A program made the position numbers and the translations under genes. Positions 7,852 through 17,874 of a stretch of 64,000 nt of DNA are shown one piece after another. The stretch's first letter is position 1. The number at the start of each line of letters is the position of its first letter. Where the stretch lies: the NCBI GenBank assembly GCA_016713435.1, contig JADJPD010000005.1, positions 236,001 through 300,000 on the forward strand. Direction: 5' to 3'. The notes under the pieces were generated by a model. That model had not been told where the DNA came from. It saw only the letters and a program-made list of their open reading frames with translations, and ran no database searches. The DNA is from Gemmatimonadota bacterium (lineage in GTDB: Bacteria > Gemmatimonadota > Gemmatimonadetes > Gemmatimonadales > GWC2-71-9).

Positions 7852-10108
7852 GGTCTGCCTCGTGGTGCCCGGCCTGCAGCGTGAAGGTGGTGTCGCGGCC
7901 GTCCGCGTCGACGCGGACGGATTGGCCGTCGGTCCGGATGGTGACCGTCCCCTCCTGGTCAGTCCTCCAGAGCCCGATGCCTCCCTGCCGAAATCGTGCC
8001 AGCACCTCCCCGTGGGGGTGCCCGTAGCGGTTGCCCGCCCCCAAGCTCATCACGGCGACGGCCGGCGCCAGCTCGGCGAGCCAGGCCGCCCCGCTCGCGC
8101 TCCGGGAACCGTGGTGGCCCACCTTGAGGACGGTCACCCGCCCCACCCGGCCCGCCAGCCGCCGTTCCACCGGCAGCCCCGCATCCCCTACGAAGAGTGC
8201 GCGGAAGTCCCCGTACTCCACCAGCAGGACCACCGAGTCCTCGTTCAAGTCCTCGGCGTCCCCGGTCCAGTGCGGCTCGGGGTGCAGGACGCGGAAACGC
8301 ACCCCGTCGAGCACGAAGGCCTGTCCATCCCGGGCGGGCGTCCAGGGGATGCCATCCGCCGCCAGCAGGTCCAGCAGGCCGGTGTACAGCGAGTCCGGCA
8401 CCAGGGCGGCCGGCTCGAGGACGCGGTCCACCGGTTCCCGGTCGAGGACGGACCGGAGGCCGCCGAAGTGATCCAGGTGCGCATGGGAGATCACGGCGAG
8501 CGTCAGGCGCCATGCCCGGTGCCGGGCAAGGAACGGGAGGCTCACCTGCCGCCCGGCATCCCGCCCGCCCCCGGCGGGGCCCGCGTCGATCAGGACCCAG
8601 TGCCCACCTGGCGTCCGGAGCACAGCTGCGTCGCCTTGTCCAACGTCCAGAAAATGTAACGTGAGGCCGAAACTCCTGTCACCATCGAGATTTAGGGACT
8701 CGGCAAAGAGGAGTACCCAGCTACCCAGCGCGGCCGCCAGCGCCCAGCGCCGCCCGGCCTCCACCCGGCTGGTCCCGCCCGCGGTGCCCCACCACGCCAC
8801 GAGCAGGATCAGGGCCCACGGCAGCGCGGACTTGGCCTCGGGCGCCTGGATCACCGTCAGGGCATCCCAGCTCCCGCCCCACCAGGCCAGCTGGTCCAGG
8901 AGGCCGAGGAGCGCCCCGCTCGCGGCCGCCAGCGGGGCGGCAAGCGGGGGCAGGACCGCGGCCGCCAGCAGGCTCAGCACTACGCCGGGCACCGCGATCG
9001 CGGCGAGCGGGATGGCCACGAAGTTGAGCGCGAGTCCCGCGAGCGACACCATCCCGAAGAGCGCGGCGGCCACCGGGGCCGTGGCCAGGGTGGCGCCGAC
9101 GGACCCCGCGAGCGTCCGCCAGAACCAGCCGGTCCCGAGGGCGCGGTCACTCCAGCGCGTGGCGACGAGGGCACCGAGAAGCGCCAGCGCGGAGAGCCAG
9201 GCCCCGGCGTCCAGGACGGCCCACGGGTCGGCGAGCAGCACCACGAGGCAGGTGGTTCCGAGCAACGCGAGCGGGGCGGGATGGCGCTGTCGCCAGTGCG
9301 AGATGGCCGCGAGGGAGGCGAGGAGCGCCGCGCGCGCCGCAGGCGGGGGCCAGCCGAGGAAGGCCACGTAGAGGACGGCCACGACCGCCCCCGCCAGTTC
9401 CGCGCGGACAGGCGGCAACCCCGCCAGCCGCCCCAGCAGGACGATCCAGGCGACGATCACCCCGACGTGGAAGCCGGAGAGCGAGAGGATGTGCACCAGG
9501 CCCGCCCGGGCGTAGCGATCGCGCAACTCGGGCGCCATGGCGCCGCGGCGGTTGACGATGAGCGCCTCGACGGTGCCCGTCCGCTCGCCGTACAGCCGCC
9601 GGGTGGCGTGGGCCAGCCAGTTGCGGAGCCGCTCGGCCACCGTCGGCCGAAACGCGTGGCGGGCGAAGCGCCGCGCCACCCACGTGCCCTCGGGCCGACC
9701 TGATCGGCCCGTCCGCGGGAGCCAGCGCCCCTCGGACACGACCTCCGCACCCGCACCCATCCGCTCCGCGGGCGGCCAGCGCGTGTCCACCATCCCGCGA
9801 CACCCCGCCCCCACCACCTCCGCCCTGGCCGCGCCCGCCCCCGGCTCCACCGGGTCCACCAGCCGGAGCACCAGGCGGCCCTCGCCGGGATGAAGGGCCG
9901 CCGCACAACTCCGCGCCGTTTCTGACCACGCCGCCACGGCCAGCACCCGGCCGAGGGCGAACGCCGCGACGAAGAGCAGCAACGGCCGCCGCCAGCCTGC
10001 GGCGCCGACGAGCAGGAGGGCCGCCCCCACCGCACCCGGTCCCAGAAAACGCACGAGGCCGGTCGCGAGACCGGCCCCGAAGGCAAGGAGCAACAGCAGC
10101 GGGTTCAT
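7775..10108 (-). CDS. comEC: ComEC/Rec2 DNA-uptake channel
   Basis: A 777-residue inner-membrane protein that imports single-stranded DNA during natural transformation. The N-terminus (about 1-165) has two or three membrane segments and a DUF4131-like soluble loop. The Competence domain (about 170-440) carries the family motif HILSLSGFHVGVI and many membrane helices. The C-terminal metallo-beta-lactamase-like domain (about 480-745) has HAHLDHFGG and VGHHGSRSA metal-ligand motifs, the putative nuclease or processing domain. The full three-domain layout is present without interruption. The last ~25 residues run into fbp and look non-native. It follows comFB by 31 bases. Confidence 0.93.
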   Translation of the reverse strand: MNPLLLLLAFGAGLATGLVRFLGPGAVGAALLLVGAAGWRRPLLLFVAAFALGRVLAVAAWSETARSCAAALHPGEGRLVLRLVDPVEPGAGAARAEVVGAGCRGMVDTRWPPAERMGAGAEVVSEGRWLPRTGRSGRPEGTWVARRFARHAFRPTVAERLRNWLAHATRRLYGERTGTVEALIVNRRGAMAPELRDRYARAGLVHILSLSGFHVGVIVAWIVLLGRLAGLPPVRAELAGAVVAVLYVAFLGWPPPAARAALLASLAAISHWRQRHPAPLALLGTTCLVVLLADPWAVLDAGAWLSALALLGALVATRWSDRALGTGWFWRTLAGSVGATLATAPVAAALFGMVSLAGLALNFVAIPLAAIAVPGVVLSLLAAAVLPPLAAPLAAASGALLGLLDQLAWWGGSWDALTVIQAPEAKSALPWALILLVAWWGTAGGTSRVEAGRRWALAAALGSWVLLFAESLNLDGDRSFGLTLHFLDVGQGDAAVLRTPGGHWVLIDAGPAGGGRDAGRQVSLPFLARHRAWRLTLAVISHAHLDHFGGLRSVLDREPVDRVLEPAALVPDSLYTGLLDLLAADGIPWTPARDGQAFVLDGVRFRVLHPEPHWTGDAEDLNEDSVVLLVEYGDFRALFVGDAGLPVERRLAGRVGRVTVLKVGHHGSRSASGAAWLAELAPAVAVMSLGAGNRYGHPHGEVLARFRQGGIGLWRTDQEGTVTIRTDGQSVRVDADGRDTTFTLQAGHHEADRADEPGDDHRALHPRPGGEVPRGDR

Positions 10109-10139
10109 CCTCGCCCCCGCCCCGGGCGGCGCCCCGCAC

Positions 10140-10420
10140 TCAGGCCTTCCGGCCGCACCTCGGCGCCAGGGCGACTTTCCGGATCCCCTCCATGACGGCC
10201 ACGTCGATGGCGGCGCGGTTCTGGTCCTTCTCCAGGTTGATGTCGCTCACCACCCGGCCCTCGAGGCCCACCACGTAGCGGGGCGGCAGGCGATTGAGCG
10301 CGTACACCAGCACGTCGGCGTGGCAGGTGTCGCACCCGCAGAAGCTGGTGAACGAGCCGACCACGTGCCGATAGCTCTCCTCGGCGTGGTCCTCGACGAG
10401 GTTCCGCAACGCTGGCTTGC

Positions 10421-10424
<4 letters not shown>
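10140..10424 (-). CDS. ComFB family protein
   Basis: A 94-residue protein of the late-competence ComFB family. Diagnostic features are the cysteine cluster CGCDTCHADV (C29, C31, C34) directly followed by LNRLPPRYV (about residues 43-51), plus a further cysteine near the C-terminus that could complete a metal site. In Bacillus the gene lies in the comF operon, and cyanobacterial homologues have been described as cyclic-di-GMP receptors controlling competence; whether that holds here is an inference. It overlaps miaB by ATGA and precedes comEC, so it is co-expressed with the DNA-uptake channel. Confidence 0.85.
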
Positions 10425-11737
<1,313 letters not shown>

Positions 11738-11745
11738 GGCGGGGG

Positions 11746-12915
11746 TCAGCGGCTTCCGTAGGGCCGGACCGAGAGGCCGAGCACCAGGGAGAAGGCGCGC
11801 TCCTTGTAGGCGCCCGCGGCGCTCCGGAATGCCTGTTCCAGCGAGACATCGAACCCCGCCCGCTCCTGGGCGAAGCGGAGGCCGGTGCCCAGCGAGAGCG
11901 TGACCTCGTGCGGCTGGTCGCCCGCGTCGAGGGGGAACGGGAGCTGGGCGTAGCGCACGCCGAACCGGAGCGGCAGGCTGGTGGACCGGCGGGTGTTCCG
12001 CACCCACTCGCCGCCGAAGGACAGGTCGAGGGTGTTGTCCGCGCCGGCGCCGCCCTGCGCCTGGAAGTCGCTGTTGGCCCCGGACCAGGTGCGGTACACG
12101 CCGGCGCCCGCCAGTGTCAGGCGACGGTGAGGGCGGAACTGCACCCCCGCGCCGAGGGTGTAGGGCAGGTCGATGGAGGTGACACCGGTCGAGTCGCGGT
12201 CCACGTCCACGTTGCCGTCGCTCCTGGCGTAGAACGACACCCGCAGGTTGTTGCGCAGCTCGTGGATCAGGCCCAGGGACAGGCCGAAGCCCTGGTAGGA
12301 GAGCTCCGCCGACTGCCGGACGGAGATGAAGCTGGTGTCGGCAAAGCTCCGCCGCGCCTCCATGCGGCTCGAGCCGGTGATCCAGTAGGCCGCGGCCCCC
12401 ACCAGCGTCCGCTTGCCGAGCACCATGCCGGCGCCGAAGCGGATCTCGTTGATGCCGCCGAGCGAGGTGAGGGTGTCGTTCACGCCCACGGGGACGCCGC
12501 GGACGAGGATGGTGTCCGTGGAGGAGAGCCGGAAGTCGCGGTCGGCGTAGCTGCCGAAGGCCACGCCGAGCCCCACGCGCGTCCCCGGCACCGGCCCGCC
12601 CACCGACATCAGCGGGAAGCGGGACTCGCGCAGGCTCGCGTCGCCGGCCGGGCTTTCCCAGTGCCGCCAGGTCGGGGCCATCACGAAGTTGCCGGTGAGC
12701 GCCCGCATCTGGCCCAGGGCGGCCGGGTTGCCGTCACTCTCCGCGTCGAAGGGCGCAAAGCTCCCGCCGGTGGCGCGGGCCGCCGGGGTGAGGGGCCGCC
12801 CGGGGTGACCCAGGCCGCGCACCCCGAAGATCGAGGACTGCGCCACGAGCAGGCCGGGCATCGCGGCCACGAGGAGCGCGGCGAAGGCCCCGCGCACGAG
12901 TCTGTGGGCCGCCAC
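11746..12915 (-). CDS. Outer-membrane beta-barrel protein (PorV/FadL-like)
   Basis: A 389-residue exported protein. The signal peptide is FAALLVAAMPGLLVAQ (about residues 11-26). The mature part starts with GVRGLGHPGRPLTPAARATGG and a PFDAESDGNPAAL segment, the typical N-terminal Asn-Pro-Ala plug seen in PorV/PorQ and FadL-type barrels, and continues with regular amphipathic beta strands to a C-terminal LVLGLSVRPYG. It begins with GTG immediately after the TAA of the preceding lipoprotein gene, so the two are coupled and may form a membrane pair. The transported ligand is unknown. Confidence 0.75.
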   Translation of the reverse strand: MAAHRLVRGAFAALLVAAMPGLLVAQSSIFGVRGLGHPGRPLTPAARATGGSFAPFDAESDGNPAALGQMRALTGNFVMAPTWRHWESPAGDASLRESRFPLMSVGGPVPGTRVGLGVAFGSYADRDFRLSSTDTILVRGVPVGVNDTLTSLGGINEIRFGAGMVLGKRTLVGAAAYWITGSSRMEARRSFADTSFISVRQSAELSYQGFGLSLGLIHELRNNLRVSFYARSDGNVDVDRDSTGVTSIDLPYTLGAGVQFRPHRRLTLAGAGVYRTWSGANSDFQAQGGAGADNTLDLSFGGEWVRNTRRSTSLPLRFGVRYAQLPFPLDAGDQPHEVTLSLGTGLRFAQERAGFDVSLEQAFRSAAGAYKERAFSLVLGLSVRPYGSR

Positions 12916-14121
12916 TTAGGGATCCTCGAACGGGAAGGGTCGGGCAAAGGTGACGCGGAGCCGGGGCTGGAAGCCGGGGGTCCGGGTGGAGCCGAACGTG
13001 GGGCGGGTAAAAGTGCTCGCCTCGGGCGACAGGATCAGGAGGAGCGCCGGCGGCAACGAGTTGCTGCCCTGCCAGGTGCTCGCGGCCGCCCGCACCTCGA
13101 TCCGCACGGTGTCGGTCTGCCCGGTGAGCACCGTGTCGATGCCGGCGAAAGCCGAGCTGGTGACCGCCGGGGACTTGGCCCCGAAGTCGGCCAGGACCGG
13201 CCGGGCCACGATGAACGCCGTGTCGCCGGGGATGCCCACGACGGGAGTCGCGGGGAGGAGTTCGAGCGAGACGCGGATGAGTTGCGCCGAGTCCCGCAGG
13301 TAGCTGGGCCAATCGAAGCGCAGCAGGCTCCGGGCGCTCGGCACGCCGCCCACCGTGAGGAGGTCGGGGTCCAGCACCTCGGTCGCCTGGCTGCGGAAGG
13401 CGGCAAACTGGGCGGAGCGGATGAGGGTGCGCTGCACCGTGCTGTCCTGGTACGGCAGCCGGACGTAGGTGATGAACGTCGGCGCCACCGTCGAGGAGGC
13501 CACGTTGCCGATCCGCACCCCGGTCCCCTGCGCGGCCCGGAGGCCGATCCCGAGGGACAGGATGCCGGTGTCGGCCGGGGCGATGGCCACCCGGGCCAGG
13601 GCCGCGCCCGTGAGCACCCGGCGATAGCGGCCCACCGTGTCGAGCACGAAGCTGTCCACCGTGTTGGCCACGGTGAAGGCCGTGTCGAGGTCGGTGAAGG
13701 TCACCGAGCTGTCGGTGAGCGCGGGCATGCGGTACAGCACCAGCCGCGCGCTGGGCACCGAGGTGTCGCGGTAGAGCAGTGCCACCTCGAAGGCCACCGA
13801 ATCGATGGTGTACGGCTTCAGGGTGTCCTGGATCTCGAGCGAGTCCGGGCGCTTGGTGAAGCGCAGGACCGCGCGGTCCTCACTCAGCGGGAACTGGTAC
13901 GACACCCGGAGTCCCGATCCCGAGCCGGCCCGGACGTAGCCGGCGAAGCTGGTATCCCCCGAGGGCACCGGCGTGAGCACGGTGTCCACGAGGTCGAAGC
14001 CGCCGGGGCAGAGCGCGGGGCAGTCGGCCGGGGCGGCCAGCTTCTCCTGGCAGGCGCCGGTCCCGAGGACCAGGGCCAGCAGGGTTCCTGCACGAAGGCG
14101 ACGCGTCAGATCCCACCTCAT
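12916..14121 (-). CDS. Predicted outer-membrane lipoprotein of unknown function
   Basis: A 401-residue protein with a lipoprotein signal peptide: basic start MRWDLTRRLR, hydrophobic core, and lipobox LGTGAC with the cysteine at about residue 24. The mature protein is rich in Thr, Ser, Val and Asp with many DT, DS and DTV steps, suggesting a beta-rich surface or periplasmic fold. I do not recognise a catalytic motif. The ATG at 14121 overlaps the cdd stop as TGATG, and the stop directly abuts the start of the barrel protein. The arrangement suggests a lipoprotein and barrel pair, but that is inference. Confidence 0.68.
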   Translation of the reverse strand: MRWDLTRRLRAGTLLALVLGTGACQEKLAAPADCPALCPGGFDLVDTVLTPVPSGDTSFAGYVRAGSGSGLRVSYQFPLSEDRAVLRFTKRPDSLEIQDTLKPYTIDSVAFEVALLYRDTSVPSARLVLYRMPALTDSSVTFTDLDTAFTVANTVDSFVLDTVGRYRRVLTGAALARVAIAPADTGILSLGIGLRAAQGTGVRIGNVASSTVAPTFITYVRLPYQDSTVQRTLIRSAQFAAFRSQATEVLDPDLLTVGGVPSARSLLRFDWPSYLRDSAQLIRVSLELLPATPVVGIPGDTAFIVARPVLADFGAKSPAVTSSAFAGIDTVLTGQTDTVRIEVRAAASTWQGSNSLPPALLLILSPEASTFTRPTFGSTRTPGFQPRLRVTFARPFPFEDP

Positions 14122-14498
14122 CACAAGCGAAAGCCCCCCGGAAGGAGCTCGTGGAGCGTCCACTGGCGGCGGCCGGACGGGCCCACCCCCACGACGCGAA
14201 GGTCCGGCGCAAACTCGAACAGCACCTGCCGGCAGGCCCCGCACGGGGTCACCGGCGGGTCGGCCTCGGCCACGATCACGATCCGCGTGAAGCGCCGCGC
14301 CCCCGCACTCACCGCCTGGGCCACGGCGCTGCGCTCCGCGCACAGCGTCAGGCCGTAGGAGGCGTTCTCCACGTTGCAGCCGGTGAAGACGCGGCCATCC
14401 TCCGCCTCCAGCGCCGCGCCCACCCGGAAGCGCGAGTACGGCGCATGGGCCCGCTCCCGCACCGCCCACGCCGCGGCCTCCAGCGGATCGTCAGCCAC
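14121..14498 (-). CDS. cdd: Cytidine deaminase
   Basis: A 125-residue zinc enzyme that converts cytidine and deoxycytidine to the uridine forms in pyrimidine salvage. The substrate region is SRFRVGAALEAEDGRVFTGCNVENASYG, the zinc and catalytic motif is CAE (about residues 55-57), and the second motif is PCGACRQ (about 90-96). It is the compact homotetrameric type. The GTG at 14498 is chosen because a GAGGTG lies upstream and the first residues (ADDPLEAAAWAVRERA) match the family N-terminus; the open frame upstream is only antisense-like sequence. It overlaps the end of deoB by 8 bases, and both act in nucleoside salvage. Confidence 0.93.
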   Translation of the reverse strand: MADDPLEAAAWAVRERAHAPYSRFRVGAALEAEDGRVFTGCNVENASYGLTLCAERSAVAQAVSAGARRFTRIVIVAEADPPVTPCGACRQVLFEFAPDLRVVGVGPSGRRQWTLHELLPGGFRL

Positions 14499-15669
14499 GC
14501 CACACCTCGTCGAGGAACGAGCGCCCCGCCGCGAGCGGCGGCACGCCGAAGAACTCGGCCAGCGTCTGCCCGACGTCGGCGAAGGTGGCGAGGGAGCCGA
14601 GCGGGACCGGCTGCACCTGGGGGCCCAGGGCCAGCACCGGCACCCGCTCCCGCGAATGGTCGGTGGAGGGGGTGGTCGGGTCGTTCCCGTGGTCGGCCGT
14701 AATAATAACCAGATCCCCCTCCCGGACCGGAGCGAGGAGGGCCGGCAGCGCGGCATCGAGTGCCTGGAGCCCCTGGACGTAGCCCGGGACGTCGTTGCGA
14801 TGGCCCCAGGTCTGGTCGAACTCGATCACGTTGGCGAAGATGAGCCCGTCGGGCACGGTCCGGAGGGCCTCGCCGATCGCCGCGTAGGCCTCGGGGTTGC
14901 CGGCGGGGTGCGTGCTGGTGATGCCCCGGTGGGCAAAAAGGTCGTCCACCTTGCCGATGCCGAGCCGCGGGATCCCGGCCGCCGCCAGCCGGTCCAGCAG
15001 CGTCTCGGCCGGGGGGGCAAGGCTGAAATCCCGGCGGCGCGGGGTGCGCGCCCAGTGCCCGGCCTCCCCCGTGAACGGCCGCGCGATGACCCGCGCGGTG
15101 GCATCAGCGCCCACCAGCAGCTCGCGCATCACCTCGCAGGCCCGGTAGAGCTCCGCGAGCGGCACGCGGGCCTCGTGCGCGGCGATCTGGCAGACGCTGT
15201 CGGCGGAGGTGTAGAGGATCCAGTCGCCGGTGGCGAGATGGGCCGGGGCCAATTCGTCCAGGATCGCGGTGCCGGAGGCTGGGCGATTGCCGAGGATGCC
15301 CCGGCCGGTGCGGCGCACCAGCTCGTCCGTCAGGCGCGCGTCGAAGCCCGCGGGCCAGGTCCGGAACGGCGTGTCGAGGACAAGCCCACAGAGCTCCCAG
15401 TGCCCGGTGATGCTGTCCTTCCCCGCCCCCTGCGGCAGCGCCACGCCGTGGGCCGCCTCCGGCCGCTCCACGCGCGCCACCCCGGCGAGGTCGCCGCACC
15501 AGCCCAGGCCCAGCCGCTCGAGCGCGGGCAGCGATAGCCCGCCGACGGCGCGCGCCACGTTGCCGAGGGTGTCGCTGCCCGTGTCCCCGTAGGCGTCGGT
15601 GTCGGGCGCGGGCCCGATGCCGACCCCGTCGAGGACAATCAGCGCGGCCCGCCGGCCCAGGCGGCTCAC
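14491..15669 (-). CDS. deoB: Phosphopentomutase
   Basis: A 392-residue Mn-dependent enzyme of the alkaline phosphatase superfamily that converts ribose-1-phosphate or deoxyribose-1-phosphate to the 5-phosphate in nucleoside catabolism. Motifs include LDGVGIG at the start (metal Asp), GKDSITGHWEL with the phosphorylated Thr, GIGKVDDLF, and the metal-binding ADHGNDPTTPSTDHSRE near the C-terminus. Length fits the family. The GTG at 15669 overlaps the DUF1844 stop as GTGA. Next to cdd it makes a small salvage module inside a larger mixed operon. Confidence 0.95.
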   Translation of the reverse strand: MSRLGRRAALIVLDGVGIGPAPDTDAYGDTGSDTLGNVARAVGGLSLPALERLGLGWCGDLAGVARVERPEAAHGVALPQGAGKDSITGHWELCGLVLDTPFRTWPAGFDARLTDELVRRTGRGILGNRPASGTAILDELAPAHLATGDWILYTSADSVCQIAAHEARVPLAELYRACEVMRELLVGADATARVIARPFTGEAGHWARTPRRRDFSLAPPAETLLDRLAAAGIPRLGIGKVDDLFAHRGITSTHPAGNPEAYAAIGEALRTVPDGLIFANVIEFDQTWGHRNDVPGYVQGLQALDAALPALLAPVREGDLVIITADHGNDPTTPSTDHSRERVPVLALGPQVQPVPLGSLATFADVGQTLAEFFGVPPLAAGRSFLDEVWRG

Positions 15670-15923
15670 CCGCCCTGCCCCGCCTTCTCGGAGGTCACGA
15701 AGCGGAACCTGAGGGCGGTGAGTGCCTGCGTCAGCAGGTTCTGCTCGTCGGCATCGAGATGGCCCGCGGTCTTCTGCTCCAGCATGCCGAGGGTGTCGAT
15801 GAGGGTCCGGGCCACGTCGCGCGGGTTGGGATTGCCGGGGGCGCCGGGCGGGAGCTGGCCGTTCAGGGCCTGGTCGGCCTGGTAGGCGAGGCCGGTGACG
15901 AGGGTGGCGAAATGCGGGTTCAT
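15666..15923 (-). CDS. DUF1844 family protein
   Basis: An 85-residue protein with the DUF1844 pattern: FATLVTGLAYQADQALN, a Pro/Asn-rich bend, then ARTLIDTLGMLEQKTAGHLDADE and LRFRFV. The family is common in diverse bacteria and has no assigned function; the predicted structure is a short helical bundle. It overlaps alr at its 5' end (ATGA) and deoB at its 3' end (GTGA). Confidence 0.82.
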   Translation of the reverse strand: MNPHFATLVTGLAYQADQALNGQLPPGAPGNPNPRDVARTLIDTLGMLEQKTAGHLDADEQNLLTQALTALRFRFVTSEKAGQGG

Positions 15924-16987
15924 GCGTGATAGCGCCGCGGGATCCGCGGCCCCATGCTGGTGAGGAGTTCGTAGCTGATGGTCCCGGCGCGTTTCGCCTG
16001 GTCATCGAGGGAGACGATACCGCCGAAGAGCGTCGCCACGTCGCCGGGCTCCACGGGCACGTCCGGGGCCACCATCACGAAGTCCATCGTGACGCGGCCC
16101 ACGATGGGCGCGAGCCGGCCGTGCAGCTCCACCGCGCCAACGTTGCTGAGCGCCCGGTGGAGCCCGTCCGCGTAGCCGATCCCGAGGGTGGCCACGCGGG
16201 TGTCACGCGGGGCGGTCCAGGTGCCGCCATAGCTCATGGTCTCGCCGGTCCGCACGATCCGGGTGGCGACGACGCGCGCCCGCAGTCGCACCACCGGCTC
16301 GGGCCGGGGACCCGCGGCGTCACCGCCGTACAGGAAGATGCCGGGACGCACCAGATCCGCCGCGTAGTGCTTTCCCTGCAGCGCCGCCGCGCTGTTGGCA
16401 GCATGCACCACGGGCGGCCGGACCGGGAGCGCCTCGAGCACCTGCTGGAACCGCCGCCATTGCCGGTGCACCGAGGCGGGGTCGCTGTCGGCGGAGGCGA
16501 AGTGGGTGAAGCAGCCCTCGAAGCCCGGCGCGGTCGCGAGCAGGTCTCGCCAGGCGGGCGTGTCACTCCAGCGGAAGCCCGTCCGGCTCATGCCGCTGTC
16601 GATGTCCAGGTGGAAGGGCTCGGGACCCTGCGCCAGCCAGGCCATGAGCGACTCCACGTCGCCGATGGTGGGCCGGAGTGCGTGCGCGAGATAGCGGGGG
16701 ATCAGCGCCGGATGGAGCGGCTGGAACACCAGGAGGGGCCGGCCAATGCCGGCGGCGCGGAGTTCCGCCCCTTCCTCCACCGTGGCCACGCCGAACCCCC
16801 AGGGATCCAGCGCGTCGAGCGCACGGGCCACCTGGATGGCCCCGACACCGTACCCGTTGGCCTTGACCATGGGGAGGAGCCGGGCCCCGGACACGGCGGC
16901 CACGGTGCGGGCGTTGGCGCGGAGGGCACCGAGGTCGATGTCGGCCCAGGCCCGCTCCGGTTCGGGCGAGATTGACGGCATACTCAC
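15920..16987 (-). CDS. alr: Alanine racemase
   Basis: A 355-residue PLP enzyme that makes D-alanine for peptidoglycan. The PLP lysine is K42 in MVKANGYGVG, the domain continues with LDIDSGMSRTGF and a TIM barrel, and the C-terminal beta domain carries the catalytic tyrosine region ETMSYGGTW and GIGYADG. The start is either GTG 16987 or ATG 16981. With the promoter at 16997-17025 the transcript would start only a few bases upstream and without a ribosome-binding site, so translation may be leaderless. It is the first gene of the ten-gene operon that ends at fbp, and is divergent from mazG. Confidence 0.94.
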   Translation of the reverse strand: MSMPSISPEPERAWADIDLGALRANARTVAAVSGARLLPMVKANGYGVGAIQVARALDALDPWGFGVATVEEGAELRAAGIGRPLLVFQPLHPALIPRYLAHALRPTIGDVESLMAWLAQGPEPFHLDIDSGMSRTGFRWSDTPAWRDLLATAPGFEGCFTHFASADSDPASVHRQWRRFQQVLEALPVRPPVVHAANSAAALQGKHYAADLVRPGIFLYGGDAAGPRPEPVVRLRARVVATRIVRTGETMSYGGTWTAPRDTRVATLGIGYADGLHRALSNVGAVELHGRLAPIVGRVTMDFVMVAPDVPVEPGDVATLFGGIVSLDDQAKRAGTISYELLTSMGPRIPRRYHA

Positions 16988-17001
16988 GCGGCGGATATGA
17001 T
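16972..17001 (+). promoter_or_regulatory. Promoter of mazG
   Basis: Plus-strand TTGACG (16972-16977) and TATGAT (16996-17001), spacer 18. Start expected near 17008, leaving a 12-base leader that carries GGAGG before the mazG ATG at 17020. The -35 lies within the first codons of alr. Confidence 0.55.
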
Positions 17002-17025
17002 ACCGGCCACGGAGGATAAATGCAA
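16997..17025 (-). promoter_or_regulatory. Promoter of the alr operon
   Basis: Minus-strand TTGCAT (17025-17020) and TATCAT (17002-16997) are separated by 17 bases. The expected start site, about 16990, is 3-9 bases before the candidate alr start codons. The -10 overlaps the -10 of the opposing mazG promoter, and the -35 overlaps the mazG start codon. Confidence 0.55.
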
Positions 17026-17821
17026 GAAAGATCAGCGCTTGGACGCGCTATCCACATGGTCCGGGACCTGCGCCGGCGGTGCCCCTGGGACCGCGTCCAG
17101 ACCCGCGAGACGATCCGCCCCTACCTCATCGAGGAGGTCTTCGAGCTGGACCACGCCATCGCCGAGGGCGACGCCGCCGCGGTTCGCGAGGAGGTGGCGG
17201 ACCTGCTGCTGCACCTGGCCTGGCAGCTGGTGCTGGGCGAGGAACGGGGTGAGTTCACGCCCGACGAGGTGGCCCACGACCTCGAGACCAAGATGAAGCG
17301 GCGCCATCCGCATCTCTTCGACCTCGGTCCGGCGGAGCGCTGGGAAAACCTCAAGCGGAAGGAACGCCAGCGCGGCGTGCTCGACGGCCTGCCCCCCGCC
17401 CTCCCGGCGCTGCACCTCGCCTACCGGCTGCAGGAGCGGGCGGCGGGCGTGGGTTCGACTGGCCCGACACCGCGGGCCCGGTCGCCAAGGTGCGCGAGGA
17501 ACTGGCGGAGGTGGAGGCGGAGCTCCACGCCCCGCCCCGCCCGCGGCAGCGTCAGGCGAGCCAACCGGCGAGCCCGTTCACCCCCATCCCCCGGATGAGC
17601 TCATCGACGAGATCGGCGACCTCCTCTTCGCCGTCGTCAACCTTGCCCGGAAGGCGCGGGTCCAGCCGGCCACGGCACTCGACCGCGCCAACGCCAAGTT
17701 CCGCCGCCGCTTCGAGGCCATCGAGGCGCTGGCGGCCGAGCGCGGCATCGACGTCCCCACGGCCGGATTGGACGCCCTCGACCGCCTCTGGGATGAGGCC
17801 AAGGCCCGCGAAACGACGTAG
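17020..17821 (+). pseudogene. mazG: Nucleoside triphosphate pyrophosphohydrolase MazG, two frameshifts
   Basis: MazG hydrolyses (d)NTPs to monophosphates. The N-terminal domain is intact: CPWDRVQTRETIRPYLIEE, then the metal-binding EExxE-type helix and EEVADLLLHLAWQ, and ERWENLKRKER. The frame breaks at 17451-17453 (GGG), after which the second domain continues in another frame (FDWPDTAGPVAKVREELAEV). A second break in the C run 17588-17592 restores the frame to DELIDEIGDLLFAVVNLARK and the normal C-terminus ending in TAG at 17821. One extra G and one extra C would repair the gene. Both breaks are in short homopolymers, so a real functional gene with sequencing errors is the likelier reading. 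ATG with GGAGG five bases upstream. Confidence 0.85.
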
Positions 17822-17842
17822 GGGCCGGATCTCCCCGGCCCC
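17821..17842. terminator. Bidirectional hairpin between mazG and asnS
   Basis: GGGGCCGG (17821-17828) pairs perfectly with CCGGCCCC (17835-17842), six-base loop. It lies right after the mazG stop and 33 bases from the asnS stop, in a convergent spacer. No T-run. Confidence 0.45.
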
Positions 17843-17874
17843 CACGAATCACCCCCAGGACCGCCCCGCCATCC

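Noticed and set aside
17048..17056. Near-consensus DnaA box (CTATCCACA)
   Set aside because: Single site, inside the mazG coding region, with no other boxes near; expected by chance in 64 kb.
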